NCBI GenBank assembly: GCA_021825025.1
Contig: JAKAIP010000001.1
Coordinates: 1 to 28,410, forward strand
Length of the DNA stretch: 28,410 nucleotides
Origin: a bacterium
Lineage (GTDB): Bacteria > Patescibacteria > Paceibacteria > UBA9973 > SBAW01
Direction: 5' to 3'
Shown: positions 14,407 to 21,421 of the stretch, piece after piece
Layout of the letters: each line of letters opens with the position of its first letter
Numbering within the stretch: the stretch's first letter is position 1
Program-made: the position numbers and the translations under genes
The notes under the pieces: model-generated
What the model saw: only the letters and a program-made list of their open reading frames with translations
The model's database searches: none
What the model was told of the DNA's origin: nothing

Positions 14407-15882
14407 CTACGGTGTCGCATTAACGAACGCATCGACGGTATACGAGTAAGGAGTGACCACAGTCGAGGTGCTTACCTTGTTATAGAGATTGATGTAGTTG
14501 CACTTGCCGGCGGTCGTAGAGAACGTACCAGAGAGCGTATAAGCTCCTGTGAGCGTCAGCGCACCGCCAGAGGCTCCTGATGGGTTGCAAGCCACAAGAA
14601 CACGTGAGCTGCCTGCGTTAAGGGTCGTGGTGGCATTTATGATAGTGATAGACGTTGCCGATCCGCCGATAAAGTATTGAGCAGCGTTCGCAGAGTTCCA
14701 GTCATAGACGATAGTCGTCGTAGTCGCGGGTTCGGCTTGACTGACTGCGATAGCGCCGTTCTGGTTGACTTGAAGAAGATTGCCCGTCGAAGATGCGATG
14801 GCGAAGAACGGCGCCGAAGTTGCTTGCGCATCAATCGAGAGTTTGGAGAATGGTGTTGAGCTTGCAATCCCAACATTCCCCCCACTGGTTGCGAAATACG
14901 CCGAACCAGTAGAACTCATTACTGTTGTAGACGCATACGGAATCGTGATAGCGGCCGTCGTAGGAGCCGTGGAGAGACGCGTACCGTCGTAATATACAGC
15001 GTTGCCTGAGGTGGTGAAGGAAGATGCGTTCGTACCACCGTTTGCTATAGGTAGGATACCTGTGACGTTTGCCGTTAGGTCTACAAGAGCCGAGGAGACG
15101 ACACCCGCAGTTGCTTTAAGGAAACCAGACAGAGCCGTTGCGAGAGTGGTCTGTCCCGTGACATTAAGAGTACCCGTTGCCGTAAGATTGGCTCCGCTTA
15201 TGTTGCCCGATACTTGTGCATTCCCCATGACTGAAAGCGCTTCAGAAGGAGAAGAGCTGCCGATGCCGACCTTGTTGCTCGACGAGAGAGTCATAGTGTT
15301 TATGCCAGCATTCACAAGATTCATCACATCTGGGGCTGTTGAATCTATACCCGTATTCGGGTCAGCATTGAAAGAATATTCTGGGTAGGGAGCATAGCCA
15401 GTACCGACAGTGATTCCGGTAGCGAATGTCGAGGTAGCTGTACCGGCTACACCACCCACAGTGATCGTACCATTAGAGTTTATAGATGTCTGTCCAGTTG
15501 TGCCGAAATACGATGTCGAGGACGCCATCAAGCCTGCTGTGTCCCATAGAGGGGTCGAGGTCGAGTTCACTGCTACACCGAAGTTAGTAGTAGGAGTGAA
15601 AGGGAAAGAACCGCTCGGAGGAAGTGCCTGAAATGTTGGATCCGAGCCGACGCCATTAGAGGTCAATACATATCCTGAGGTGCTTGGAGAGGTGGTGGAG
15701 ATTGGATTTATACCATTGCCGATCAGTATTGTATGCGCCTGTAGACCTCCAGGATAACCCCAACCAGTACCACCGCCACCTGGAAACAGAATGGTTGCTG
15801 CATTCGCTATCGACACAACGCTCGCACCACCCAAGATCAAAAGGCATGCCACTGCTATGAATGTAAAAATCTTTTTCATCAT
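14407..15882 (-). CDS. secreted fibre-like protein with Parcubacteria-type repeats (491 aa)
   Basis: The signal peptide is clear: MMKKIFTFIAVACLLILGGA then SVVSIANA-AT, cleavage near residue 28. The rest is Ser/Thr/Gly/Ala-rich beta repeats: LPIANGGTNASSFTTSGNAV, YASTTVMSSTGSAYF, GNVGIASSTPFSKLSIDAQ, SSSPSEALSVMGNAQVSG. The LPIANGGTN phrase is typical of tail fibres. The SSTPFSKLS, YASTT and ATSTF phrases are ones I associate with surface proteins of Parcubacteria. No S74-type chaperone is evident at the C-terminus, which ends YSYTVDAFVNATP with one cysteine pair before it. It could be displayed on the infected cell or belong to a virion assembled outside the cytoplasm. Its start overlaps the preceding gene by ATGA. 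Confidence 0.7.
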   Translation of the reverse strand: MMKKIFTFIAVACLLILGGASVVSIANAATILFPGGGGTGWGYPGGLQAHTILIGNGINPISTTSPSTSGYVLTSNGVGSDPTFQALPPSGSFPFTPTTNFGVAVNSTSTPLWDTAGLMASSTSYFGTTGQTSINSNGTITVGGVAGTATSTFATGITVGTGYAPYPEYSFNADPNTGIDSTAPDVMNLVNAGINTMTLSSSNKVGIGSSSPSEALSVMGNAQVSGNISGANLTATGTLNVTGQTTLATALSGFLKATAGVVSSALVDLTANVTGILPIANGGTNASSFTTSGNAVYYDGTRLSTAPTTAAITIPYASTTVMSSTGSAYFATSGGNVGIASSTPFSKLSIDAQATSAPFFAIASSTGNLLQVNQNGAIAVSQAEPATTTTIVYDWNSANAAQYFIGGSATSITIINATTTLNAGSSRVLVACNPSGASGGALTLTGAYTLSGTFSTTAGKCNYINLYNKVSTSTVVTPYSYTVDAFVNATP

Positions 15883-16217
15883 GGATGTCTAAAATAATTT
15901 ACCATTAAGATCTGTCCAGTTGCCGGGGCGTTGTTCATCGTGATCGTCACATTGTTGTCAAAGGTATAATCCGTCGTCAGTTGTAGCTTCTGACCCCCGA
16001 GCCACACCTCCAAAGAGCTACTTGGACTTGGTGTATGCGCTATAGTAAACGTGACGTTGACACCATTGATTAATCCAGTAGGTATTTCACTCAACACAAA
16101 AAATACATTGTTGTCGATCGCCTGTAGAGTCAGGAGTTCACTTGGAGTGACCTGATTAGACCCAGGCGAAAGCATGGCTCCAGGAGTTGTCGGTGCTAGA
16201 AATCGGGATCCAGACAT
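15879..16217 (-). CDS. short tail-fibre module protein (112 aa)
   Basis: After a polar N-terminus (MSGSRFLAPTTPGAMLSPGS) comes the phrase PTGLINGVNVTFTIAHTPSP, then SLEVWLGGQKLQLTTDYTFD and TGQILMVNYF. This G-x-x-N-G-x-N-x-T-F-T-x-x-x-T-P...L-x-x-x-L-x-G...D-Y-T pattern is a common small beta-sandwich repeat of phage tail fibres. No signal peptide is present, unlike the next gene. It could be a fibre base or adaptor. ATGA overlap couples it to the 491-aa gene. Confidence 0.7.
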   Translation of the reverse strand: MSGSRFLAPTTPGAMLSPGSNQVTPSELLTLQAIDNNVFFVLSEIPTGLINGVNVTFTIAHTPSPSSSLEVWLGGQKLQLTTDYTFDNNVTITMNNAPATGQILMVNYFRHP

Positions 16218-16218
16218 A

Positions 16219-16884
16219 TTATTCCTTAGGCATACGATGATTAAGAATCTCTTCGACCTGTATCTTCAGACCAACATGGTCATAGTACTTTTGCAGGCGA
16301 CCTGCGTAGACATAGATATCACTTCGGACGATCGAGATATCACGCAGAATCCGACCGTTCTCTTCAATTTTAGCATCAATATCGGATTCCAGCTTATGCG
16401 CTTCTTGTTCACGAGCTTCCACGGCAGTAAGACGCTCATCAGTAGAAGTGGTGAGTTCTTCTCTTTGCTTTCTCAGGTTCCCGATTTCAGCCTCGAGATC
16501 CGAGAACTGTGTTGACAAGGTTTTGAATTCCTTATGTTTTGTGCGCAGAGCTTCGAGATCTACAGATGCTTGAGCGATATTAGAGACTACCGATTGTATC
16601 TTATCGGAGTGCTCCGACATGAGGCGTTCATGTTCTATAACGATGTCATGAACTCGATTTGTGTGGGACGCATGATCAAGATCTAATTGGGCCAACTTTC
16701 TTAGCATCTGACTAATCTGAGTTTGCAGAGACTCTTTCTCTATCCTAAGTTTAGCAACTTCAGAATGAACGCTGTCTAAAAACATCCTCTCGCTTCCGAG
16801 CGCGCTACTCACAGATGCCAGTTCAGCCTTTAATTGATTGATCTGGCGTACATATTCAGGTCGTTCATCGCGTCGATAGTTCAT
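16219..16884 (-). CDS. long coiled-coil protein (221 aa)
   Basis: Nearly the whole protein reads as heptad-rich helix: IEKESLQTQISQMLRKLAQL, EALRTKHKEFKTLSTQFSDL, EAEIGNLRKQREELTTSTDE, AREQEAHKLESDIDAKIEEN. The N-terminus is MNYRRDERPEYVRQINQLKA and the tail is ILNHRMPKE. It lacks a signal peptide or membrane segment. Its place among fibre genes suggests a rod-like tail part or an assembly chaperone for trimeric fibres. It has no recognisable enzyme motif and contains no cysteine. Confidence 0.65.
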   Translation of the reverse strand: MNYRRDERPEYVRQINQLKAELASVSSALGSERMFLDSVHSEVAKLRIEKESLQTQISQMLRKLAQLDLDHASHTNRVHDIVIEHERLMSEHSDKIQSVVSNIAQASVDLEALRTKHKEFKTLSTQFSDLEAEIGNLRKQREELTTSTDERLTAVEAREQEAHKLESDIDAKIEENGRILRDISIVRSDIYVYAGRLQKYYDHVGLKIQVEEILNHRMPKE

Positions 16885-16885
16885 T

Positions 16886-17428
16886 TTAATTACATGCGTT
16901 CGGCTGCACTACAATCGTTGGCGACGATGTGCCCTGAATATACATACAGGATGTACTACCGTTGCTCGTCATAATCGTGAATTGCGCTGGCGAGGTGGTG
17001 GCGAATATATTCCCTAAGGTAAGGGTCGTCGATGCCACATTGGTTGTTGATGACGCGTTCGGATTCGTCACCATAAATAGAGTGGTGGTAGGCGTAGTAG
17101 TGCCAATAGCCACAGTATTTGCGAACGTCGAGGTAGCCGTCGTTGAAGTGGCCACCAGATTCCCCACTGTGAGTTGCGGCGTCCCTGTAGCTACGAAGCT
17201 GGATCCGTTGTAGCCGATAAGAACATTCGTAGGATACGAGGTGGCATTCGTACCGCCATTCTGAATAGGGAGTGTGCCGCTCACATGACTTAGATCAATG
17301 ATTACTGGAGTTAGCAGACCGCCACCATGATTCGGTTCGAGCAAGCTGCTAGCTGCCGCAAAGGAACCAATGAAGAGACTCGCCCCAACGATCGCACCGA
17401 ACATGATGTACAAGAATTTGTGGGGCAT
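16886..17428 (-). CDS. secreted short fibre-like protein (180 aa)
   Basis: The N-terminus MPHKFLYIMFGAIVGASLFI followed by GSFAAASS is a signal peptide or uncleaved anchor. The body has VSGTLPIQNGGTNATSYPTN, a fibre-type phrase, then Thr/Ser-rich repeats (ATSTTATSTFANTVAIGTTT, NASSTTNVASTTLTLGNIFA) and a C-terminal pair of cysteines (TSCMYIQG, QPNACN) that could form a disulfide after export. It looks like a short relative of the 491-aa secreted protein (14407-15882), sharing the LPI-NGGTNA and ATSTFA phrases. It is the first of the three exported fibre-like proteins in transcription order. Confidence 0.65.
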   Translation of the reverse strand: MPHKFLYIMFGAIVGASLFIGSFAAASSLLEPNHGGGLLTPVIIDLSHVSGTLPIQNGGTNATSYPTNVLIGYNGSSFVATGTPQLTVGNLVATSTTATSTFANTVAIGTTTPTTTLFMVTNPNASSTTNVASTTLTLGNIFATTSPAQFTIMTSNGSTSCMYIQGTSSPTIVVQPNACN

Positions 17429-17431
17429 AGA

Positions 17432-18046
17432 TTACACAATAGCCGCTGCACGACGAACCTGTATATACGACAGTAATTCGTTATCAGCGACACCGTTATT
17501 GATATAGATCGGAAGTGAGTTCTTCGGTATGCCCTGCACGATTGTTGCTGAGTCAGTCAGATTCATCTCATCAACAGTCGCCACAACCACATCATTAATC
17601 AGAACCTGAATACGGTCCGATTCCCAGCGAATTCGGAATCGCGTAAAAGTGTTCGTATAACCAGCTGCCCACGTCAAGGTCTTGGAAAGTACGTTGCCCA
17701 GATTATCGACAACCTTGAAGGTAAACGCCGTACCAGTGATGTCGAAATACAACGCACCAGTCACTGCAGCGCCTCCCTGATTCAGTTGAGCTGGTGCAAT
17801 CAATCCCCACTGACGAGAGTGCCCAGCAGTAGGTGCGACAGGAACCGTAAGACCGAATTCAATATCTACAAAGCAGTGCAAGAGATAAGATGCCGCTGAC
17901 TGAGAGTTGAACTGAAGAACTTTAGTAAGAGCAGTACCACTCACCGTTGGAGTACCTACGATCGATGACCAAAAATTCGTATCGTAACCTTTGATCACTG
18001 GGTCATAGATATACCCATCACGCTTATCAAGATGTAATAGTTCCAT
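17432..18046 (-). CDS. lectin-like beta-sandwich structural protein (204 aa)
   Basis: The protein begins MELLHLDKRDGYIYDPVIKG and has strand-rich segments VLQFNSQSAASYLLHCFVDI, ALYFDITGTAFTFKVVDNLG, TFTRFRIRWESDRIQVLIND and LPIYINNGVADNELLSYIQV. The pattern F-R-I-x-W-x-x-x-x-I-x-V-x-I-(N/D)-x-x-V-V-A-T resembles concanavalin/LamG-like jelly-roll domains of phage tail or head fibres. No signal peptide is present. It follows the beta-helix gene, and a TATAAT sits 8 nt before its ATG, so it may have its own start signal. Confidence 0.6.
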   Translation of the reverse strand: MELLHLDKRDGYIYDPVIKGYDTNFWSSIVGTPTVSGTALTKVLQFNSQSAASYLLHCFVDIEFGLTVPVAPTAGHSRQWGLIAPAQLNQGGAAVTGALYFDITGTAFTFKVVDNLGNVLSKTLTWAAGYTNTFTRFRIRWESDRIQVLINDVVVATVDEMNLTDSATIVQGIPKNSLPIYINNGVADNELLSYIQVRRAAAIV

Positions 18047-18054
18047 ATGCCTAT

Positions 18055-18060
18055 ATTATA
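18055..18060 (-). promoter_or_regulatory. -10-like TATAAT just upstream of ATG (18046)
   Basis: TATAAT on the minus strand ends 8 bases before the ATG, so transcription would begin close to the start codon (near-leaderless). No good -35 is visible. It adjoins the large stem-loop at 18060-18112. Confidence 0.3.
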
Positions 18061-18112
18061 TCGCGGATCTATTTCTGTGGAAGAATATTCATCCACAGAA
18101 TAAACCCGCGAT
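18060..18112 (-). other. 53-nt two-tier stem-loop between beta-helix and lectin-like genes
   Basis: The outer arms ATCGCGG/CCGCGAT (18060-18066 with 18106-18112) enclose inner arms TTCTGTGGA/TCCACAGAA (18073-18081 with 18092-18100). Both stems are perfect; internal loops of 6 and 5 nt separate them, and the apical loop is 10 nt. No U-run follows on the minus strand, so this is unlikely to be an ordinary terminator. An mRNA-stability, processing or partial-termination element separating highly and weakly expressed late genes is plausible. Confidence 0.55.
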
Positions 18113-18118
18113 CAATTA

Positions 18119-19030
18119 CTAGATAAGGGTGCCAGCTGTTGCAACCGCTGCAGCATAGTAGTTTCCACCAACCCATGACATCGCAGCACCAGTAATCGGA
18201 GCGGTACCCGAAAGGATCTGCATCTTGTTGCCTGAAATCTGTCCCGTCGAACCAGCGGTGAAGGTCATAGCCTTCGTCGAAAGTGCGGTTAGATTGTTAA
18301 TGAGATTGTCCTTCACAACAAGATTGACGCAATCAGTGGTGATATTTTCAATTGCACCAACGCCAGAGCTATAGCCGCCAATGAAGCTATTGCGTTCGAT
18401 GTGAATGTTCGTACCACCAACGAGGCGAACGACCGACGTAGTTCCCGCATCTGATGTTCCGTAGAATTCGTTATCGAGAATCTTGAGGTCGTTGGCAGCA
18501 GCTGTGGTAAGGAACCCGAGCGTCGCCTGTGCAGTAGCACTTGCCGTAACGAACTTGTTGCCAAGAACCGAGACACCAGCCGCCGTAACGCTGAACATCG
18601 ATGCGATAGCGTCAATGCCAGTACCATCAACAATACAATTCTCAAGCGATGTATTCGCTGCTGAGAATGTAAGGATGGCTGAAGTAGCAGTCTTAAGGGT
18701 GAAGGTTGGCCGATTATTACCGGAACCAAGACCGACGACGCGCACACCAGCTACGTTGATGTTTAGATCAGTTGCGCTAGTGATGTCCTCGGTATGATTC
18801 GGCATAATGAGAATAACATCGCCACGAGATGCTACACAATTTGCTAATGCTGTCTTAACCGAGGAATATACACGTGGAACACCATCATAGTCGGGCGAGA
18901 ATTCATTTTCGAAATTTCCGAACCATGATTGTGAACCATTGAGAACAAAGAATACTTTTGATGTAGGAGCGACGTTAAGCGCTTTTGCAATAGTGCTATA
19001 ACGCGTAAGTTGATTTGGTCTATCTGACAT
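18119..19030 (-). CDS. right-handed beta-helix structural protein (303 aa)
   Basis: The N-terminal part (TSKVFFVLNGSQSW, SSVKTALANCVASRGDVILI, MPNHTEDITSATDLNINVAG) is the opening of the pectate-lyase-like beta-helix proteins commonly found near phage capsid genes. It is followed by regular rungs: VRVVGLGSGNNRPTFTL, TSLENCIVDGTGIDAIA, NDLKILDNEFYGTSD, IHIERNSFIGGYSSG, NLVVKDNLINNLTAL, GQISGNKMQI. Asn/Gly stacking at the turns supports a solenoid. No lyase active site is evident. Position directly after the capsid gene suggests a head or tail decoration or spike-like protein. Confidence 0.7.
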   Translation of the reverse strand: MSDRPNQLTRYSTIAKALNVAPTSKVFFVLNGSQSWFGNFENEFSPDYDGVPRVYSSVKTALANCVASRGDVILIMPNHTEDITSATDLNINVAGVRVVGLGSGNNRPTFTLKTATSAILTFSAANTSLENCIVDGTGIDAIASMFSVTAAGVSVLGNKFVTASATAQATLGFLTTAAANDLKILDNEFYGTSDAGTTSVVRLVGGTNIHIERNSFIGGYSSGVGAIENITTDCVNLVVKDNLINNLTALSTKAMTFTAGSTGQISGNKMQILSGTAPITGAAMSWVGGNYYAAAVATAGTLI

Positions 19031-19078
19031 ATATTTGTATGTTTGTGATTAAAGCGTCACTTACCGCCTTCGGAGTTA

Positions 19079-19125
19079 GAATGTGCGTCCAATGATTAGA
19101 TCCACATTCCAACCCCGAAGGGTTG
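19079..19125 (-). other. paired hairpins after major capsid gene, one with UUCG loop
   Basis: On the minus strand a CAACCC-TTCG-GGGTTG hairpin (19110-19125) begins 6 nt after the capsid stop and carries the very stable cUUCGg tetraloop. It directly abuts a second stem, GAATGTG/CACATTC (19103-19109 with 19079-19085). No T-run follows. The structure may protect the capsid message from 3' decay or cause partial termination. Confidence 0.55.
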
Positions 19126-19131
19126 AAAGGA

Positions 19132-20139
19132 CTAAGCCGTACCGTCGCCCGATGAGAACCCGATCCACTGAGCGTTAGTGATTGCAATGCCATAGCCTGC
19201 ACGTACACCGAACGTCCAATCATCGGTCGAGAAATCGTCACCGTTGTTCCCCTCTGACGGAGATTTGAGATGTGGTTCCTCCCATACGAGAAGATGGGCA
19301 GTGGACTTCTTGGTTGAAGCAAGACCCCAATACTTATTCTTCGTCGAGTCTACAAGACCATTCACATCAGTTGCCACGAGCGGCAAAATGACATGACGGT
19401 ACTTGTACTTGTAAACGTTCTCGACACCTGAGTTCACTGCATCCGGAGAGGCGAGCGACTTCAGATATTCCTGCACCACGTTGATCTGCGTCGGATCATC
19501 AGTCGTCCAGAGCAGATCCGGAGAAATGCGGATCTTCTCGCCGAACTGGTTCACCGACTGCTCGACAAACTGCCGCTCCATCGACTCAAGCGAACCGCGC
19601 GAGATAAGCGGGTTGTTCGCCAAACGGTTTCGGTACGTCACTGACGAACCTTTGACCGTATGCGCCGTGTTGAAGAGCGAGAGCGTATCTCCCACTGCGA
19701 TTGCCACGGAGACACCGTCCATGTCGGTATACGACGTAGAGGTGCCGAAGGTAATGCGGTGCGACAGGTCGAGCTCCATGCGCTCTGCGCCCTGCGTACC
19801 AAGCGAGGTAAGGGTGTCAATGACATCCTGATACTTGTTACGGGTTCGCATTTCGTAAGTGATCGAAAGATCTGCAGCCACACGATATGCGGTGAGGTTA
19901 ACCGAATAGCCCTGCTGCACCTTTGCGTGTGCAGACTGATCGCCTTCCTGCTTACGACGCGCATACCGATTGCGATCGATCTCGGTAAACTGTCGGATGT
20001 CGCCTGTCTGTTCTGGTACAGTCTCGACAATGAAGAGGCCCGAATTACGAGCATTCATTTCCACCGTGTCTTTCTCCTTTTCGAAGATGACGTTGGCGAG
20101 CTGCACGAAGACATTGAGTCCTACTGTATTTAGATCCAT
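19132..20139 (-). CDS. major capsid protein, HK97 fold (335 aa)
   Basis: The order and length fit an HK97-fold capsid protein. The N-terminal helical arm (NVFVQLANVIFEKEKDTVEM), the QQGYSVNLTAYRVAADLSIT strand-helix, the spine-helix-like segment (GAERMELDLSHRITFG), the loop FNTAHTVKGSSVTYRNRLAN and the C-terminal WTFGVRAGYGIAITNAQWIG resemble Mu gpT-like/HK97-like head subunits. It lies after the decoration protein and scaffold candidate in the late operon. No cleavable delta-domain or adjacent protease is apparent, so assembly probably depends on the separate scaffold. It should be the most abundant virion protein. Confidence 0.8.
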   Translation of the reverse strand: MDLNTVGLNVFVQLANVIFEKEKDTVEMNARNSGLFIVETVPEQTGDIRQFTEIDRNRYARRKQEGDQSAHAKVQQGYSVNLTAYRVAADLSITYEMRTRNKYQDVIDTLTSLGTQGAERMELDLSHRITFGTSTSYTDMDGVSVAIAVGDTLSLFNTAHTVKGSSVTYRNRLANNPLISRGSLESMERQFVEQSVNQFGEKIRISPDLLWTTDDPTQINVVQEYLKSLASPDAVNSGVENVYKYKYRHVILPLVATDVNGLVDSTKNKYWGLASTKKSTAHLLVWEEPHLKSPSEGNNGDDFSTDDWTFGVRAGYGIAITNAQWIGFSSGDGTA

Positions 20140-20166
20140 AAACGTCTAAATGCTAAATGCTAATAA

Positions 20167-20583
20167 CTATGCCCCGTTAAGATGCCCAAAGAAACTATTG
20201 AGAACAACCAAGACGTGAGTAGCGTCAATAACATCAGTGATCGTAACCACCTTGTGCGACGTGCCGCCTCGGTTAACCGTGACTGAATCAGTAAGGTCAC
20301 AAGCGACACCAATATCGGTTGCAACCGCTGATGCAGTAAGTGCCTCCCACTTCACACCGTCTTCCACCGGAACTTCGACCGGAATAAGCGTATGCGAAGC
20401 ATAGTCGCTATCGGTTGATGCAACGGTCTTGCGAGAAATACCCGCAAGGATCGGAGAAGTGGAGGTTGCTGGAGTCACATAGCCGCTGCTAAATACCAGC
20501 GCCGCTCCTTCAGCAATGGCGGTTGAGGCCGCCTTCGGGAACCACATTGCCTTGGTCTTCCCGGTCCTACGTGTAAAGGCCAT
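20167..20583 (-). CDS. capsid decoration/cement protein (138 aa)
   Basis: This is a small beta-rich protein: GAALVFSSGYVTPATSTSPI, LAGISRKTVASTDSDYASHT, IPVEVPVEDGVKWEALTASA, IGVACDLTDSVTVNRGGTSH. The central A-G-I-S-x-K-T-V...V-E-V-P pattern is typical of capsid-stabilising proteins encoded directly upstream of phage major capsid genes. It starts after a long structured leader and is followed 27 nt later by the capsid start. No signal peptide or membrane span is visible. Confidence 0.65.
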   Translation of the reverse strand: MAFTRRTGKTKAMWFPKAASTAIAEGAALVFSSGYVTPATSTSPILAGISRKTVASTDSDYASHTLIPVEVPVEDGVKWEALTASAVATDIGVACDLTDSVTVNRGGTSHKVVTITDVIDATHVLVVLNSFFGHLNGA

Positions 20584-20744
20584 AAGAAGATAAAAATTAA
20601 CCCTATAATCGCCCTGTCCGATGATCCGTTGGGTGGATTAATCCAAAATGATCGGATGATTTGTTAGGTAGGGTGATCTCCCCCAGGGTGACTTGTGGTC
20701 ACAGACCGGAACACATTATCTGCGTTCCGCGTCTCTAACCGCAA
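20584..20744 (-). promoter_or_regulatory. structured leader upstream of decoration/capsid genes, possible promoter
   Basis: This 161-bp gap is the longest in the leftward operon. On the minus strand it contains CGGAAC/GTTCCG (20724-20729 with 20707-20712), GTGAC/GTCAC (20698-20702 with 20688-20692), a 12-nt palindrome TGGATTAATCCA, and TCCGAT/ATCGGA pairing around it. A weak promoter-like arrangement, TTGCGG (20739-20744), 18-nt spacer, GATAAT (20715-20720), lies inside the first hairpin region. It could give extra capsid transcription or protect the capsid mRNA 5' end. There is no coding frame of note. Confidence 0.4.
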
Positions 20745-21272
20745 TTATTGCTGATCAGATGGGACTGTCTCGTCCTCTGGTTTAACATTATCAGACACTT
20801 GTGTGTTTTGCACAAGTACTTTATGCACATCCTGCATACGACGTGTATATTTACCTACGCCACCATACAACATTTCCGATGCTTTGTCAAAGGAATAGTT
20901 GAGACTCTCTGACGTAAGGCTCGCAACCGCACGTATCTCACTCATGAACGTATCGAAGATGTGCTCAATGTCGACCAGTTTCACGTTCCATTGGTGAAGC
21001 ACCACCAAGATCTTTTGCACCGCTTCCTGACGCTTATCATCATCCTTCATGGATGATTTATATTCATTCAAGATAGTGAAGATCTCATCGATCACTGGCT
21101 CGCATTCGCGGTCGCGAAGCGTTGTGAGATCAACGGCTTCATCCGTCGGGACGACTGCAAGCATCTTTTCTGAGATGATCTGTGTCTTCTCGCCCTCAAG
21201 GTGCACTTCCTTAAACCCTGGTTCTGCGTCTTTGATATCGAGAATCTCTCGATTGCCGTAATACTTTGCCAT
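20745..21272 (-). CDS. unknown late-operon protein (175 aa)
   Basis: The N-terminal 50 residues are beta-like (AKYYGNREILDIKDAEPGFK, QIISEKMLAVVPTDEAVDLT). The middle is helical (IDEIFTILNEYKSSMKDDDK, AVQKILVVLHQWNVKLVDIE), with a flexible acidic C-terminus (KPEDETVPSDQQ). No motif identifies it. Position between the small basic protein and the capsid leader suggests a head-assembly or virion accessory role. The acidic, partly coiled composition would also suit an assembly chaperone. Confidence 0.55.
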   Translation of the reverse strand: MAKYYGNREILDIKDAEPGFKEVHLEGEKTQIISEKMLAVVPTDEAVDLTTLRDRECEPVIDEIFTILNEYKSSMKDDDKRQEAVQKILVVLHQWNVKLVDIEHIFDTFMSEIRAVASLTSESLNYSFDKASEMLYGGVGKYTRRMQDVHKVLVQNTQVSDNVKPEDETVPSDQQ

Positions 21273-21276
21273 GATA

Positions 21277-21420
21277 TTACGCGCGCTTTGACTTCATAGT
21301 CTTCTTCATCTTCAGACCCATATGCTTGCCGCTGTTCTTCATCGGCATTGTGATGTTCATCTTCTTACCAAGCGCAGCTGCTCCTTTCTGGGTGCTGCTG
21401 TTTGTCTTTTTTGTAGCCAT
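21277..21420 (-). CDS. very basic 47-aa protein in head gene cluster
   Basis: ATG at 21420 follows the previous stop by one base, and TAA at 21277-21279 is 4 bases before the next gene. The sequence begins MATKKTNSSTQKGAAALGKK, then MNITMPMKNSGKHMG and ends LKMKKTMKSKRA. It has no acidic residues and many Lys and Met. The composition recalls protamine-like or nucleic-acid-packing peptides, but no family is recognised. The snug fit in the operon is the main evidence for a real gene. Confidence 0.6.
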   Translation of the reverse strand: MATKKTNSSTQKGAAALGKKMNITMPMKNSGKHMGLKMKKTMKSKRA

Positions 21421-21421
21421 G

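Noticed and set aside
15002..15388. 128-codon frame antisense to the secreted fibre gene
   Set aside because: It is a mirror of Ser/Thr/Ala codons and gives Val/Pro/Glu-rich nonsense; the sense strand has signal peptide and fibre repeats.
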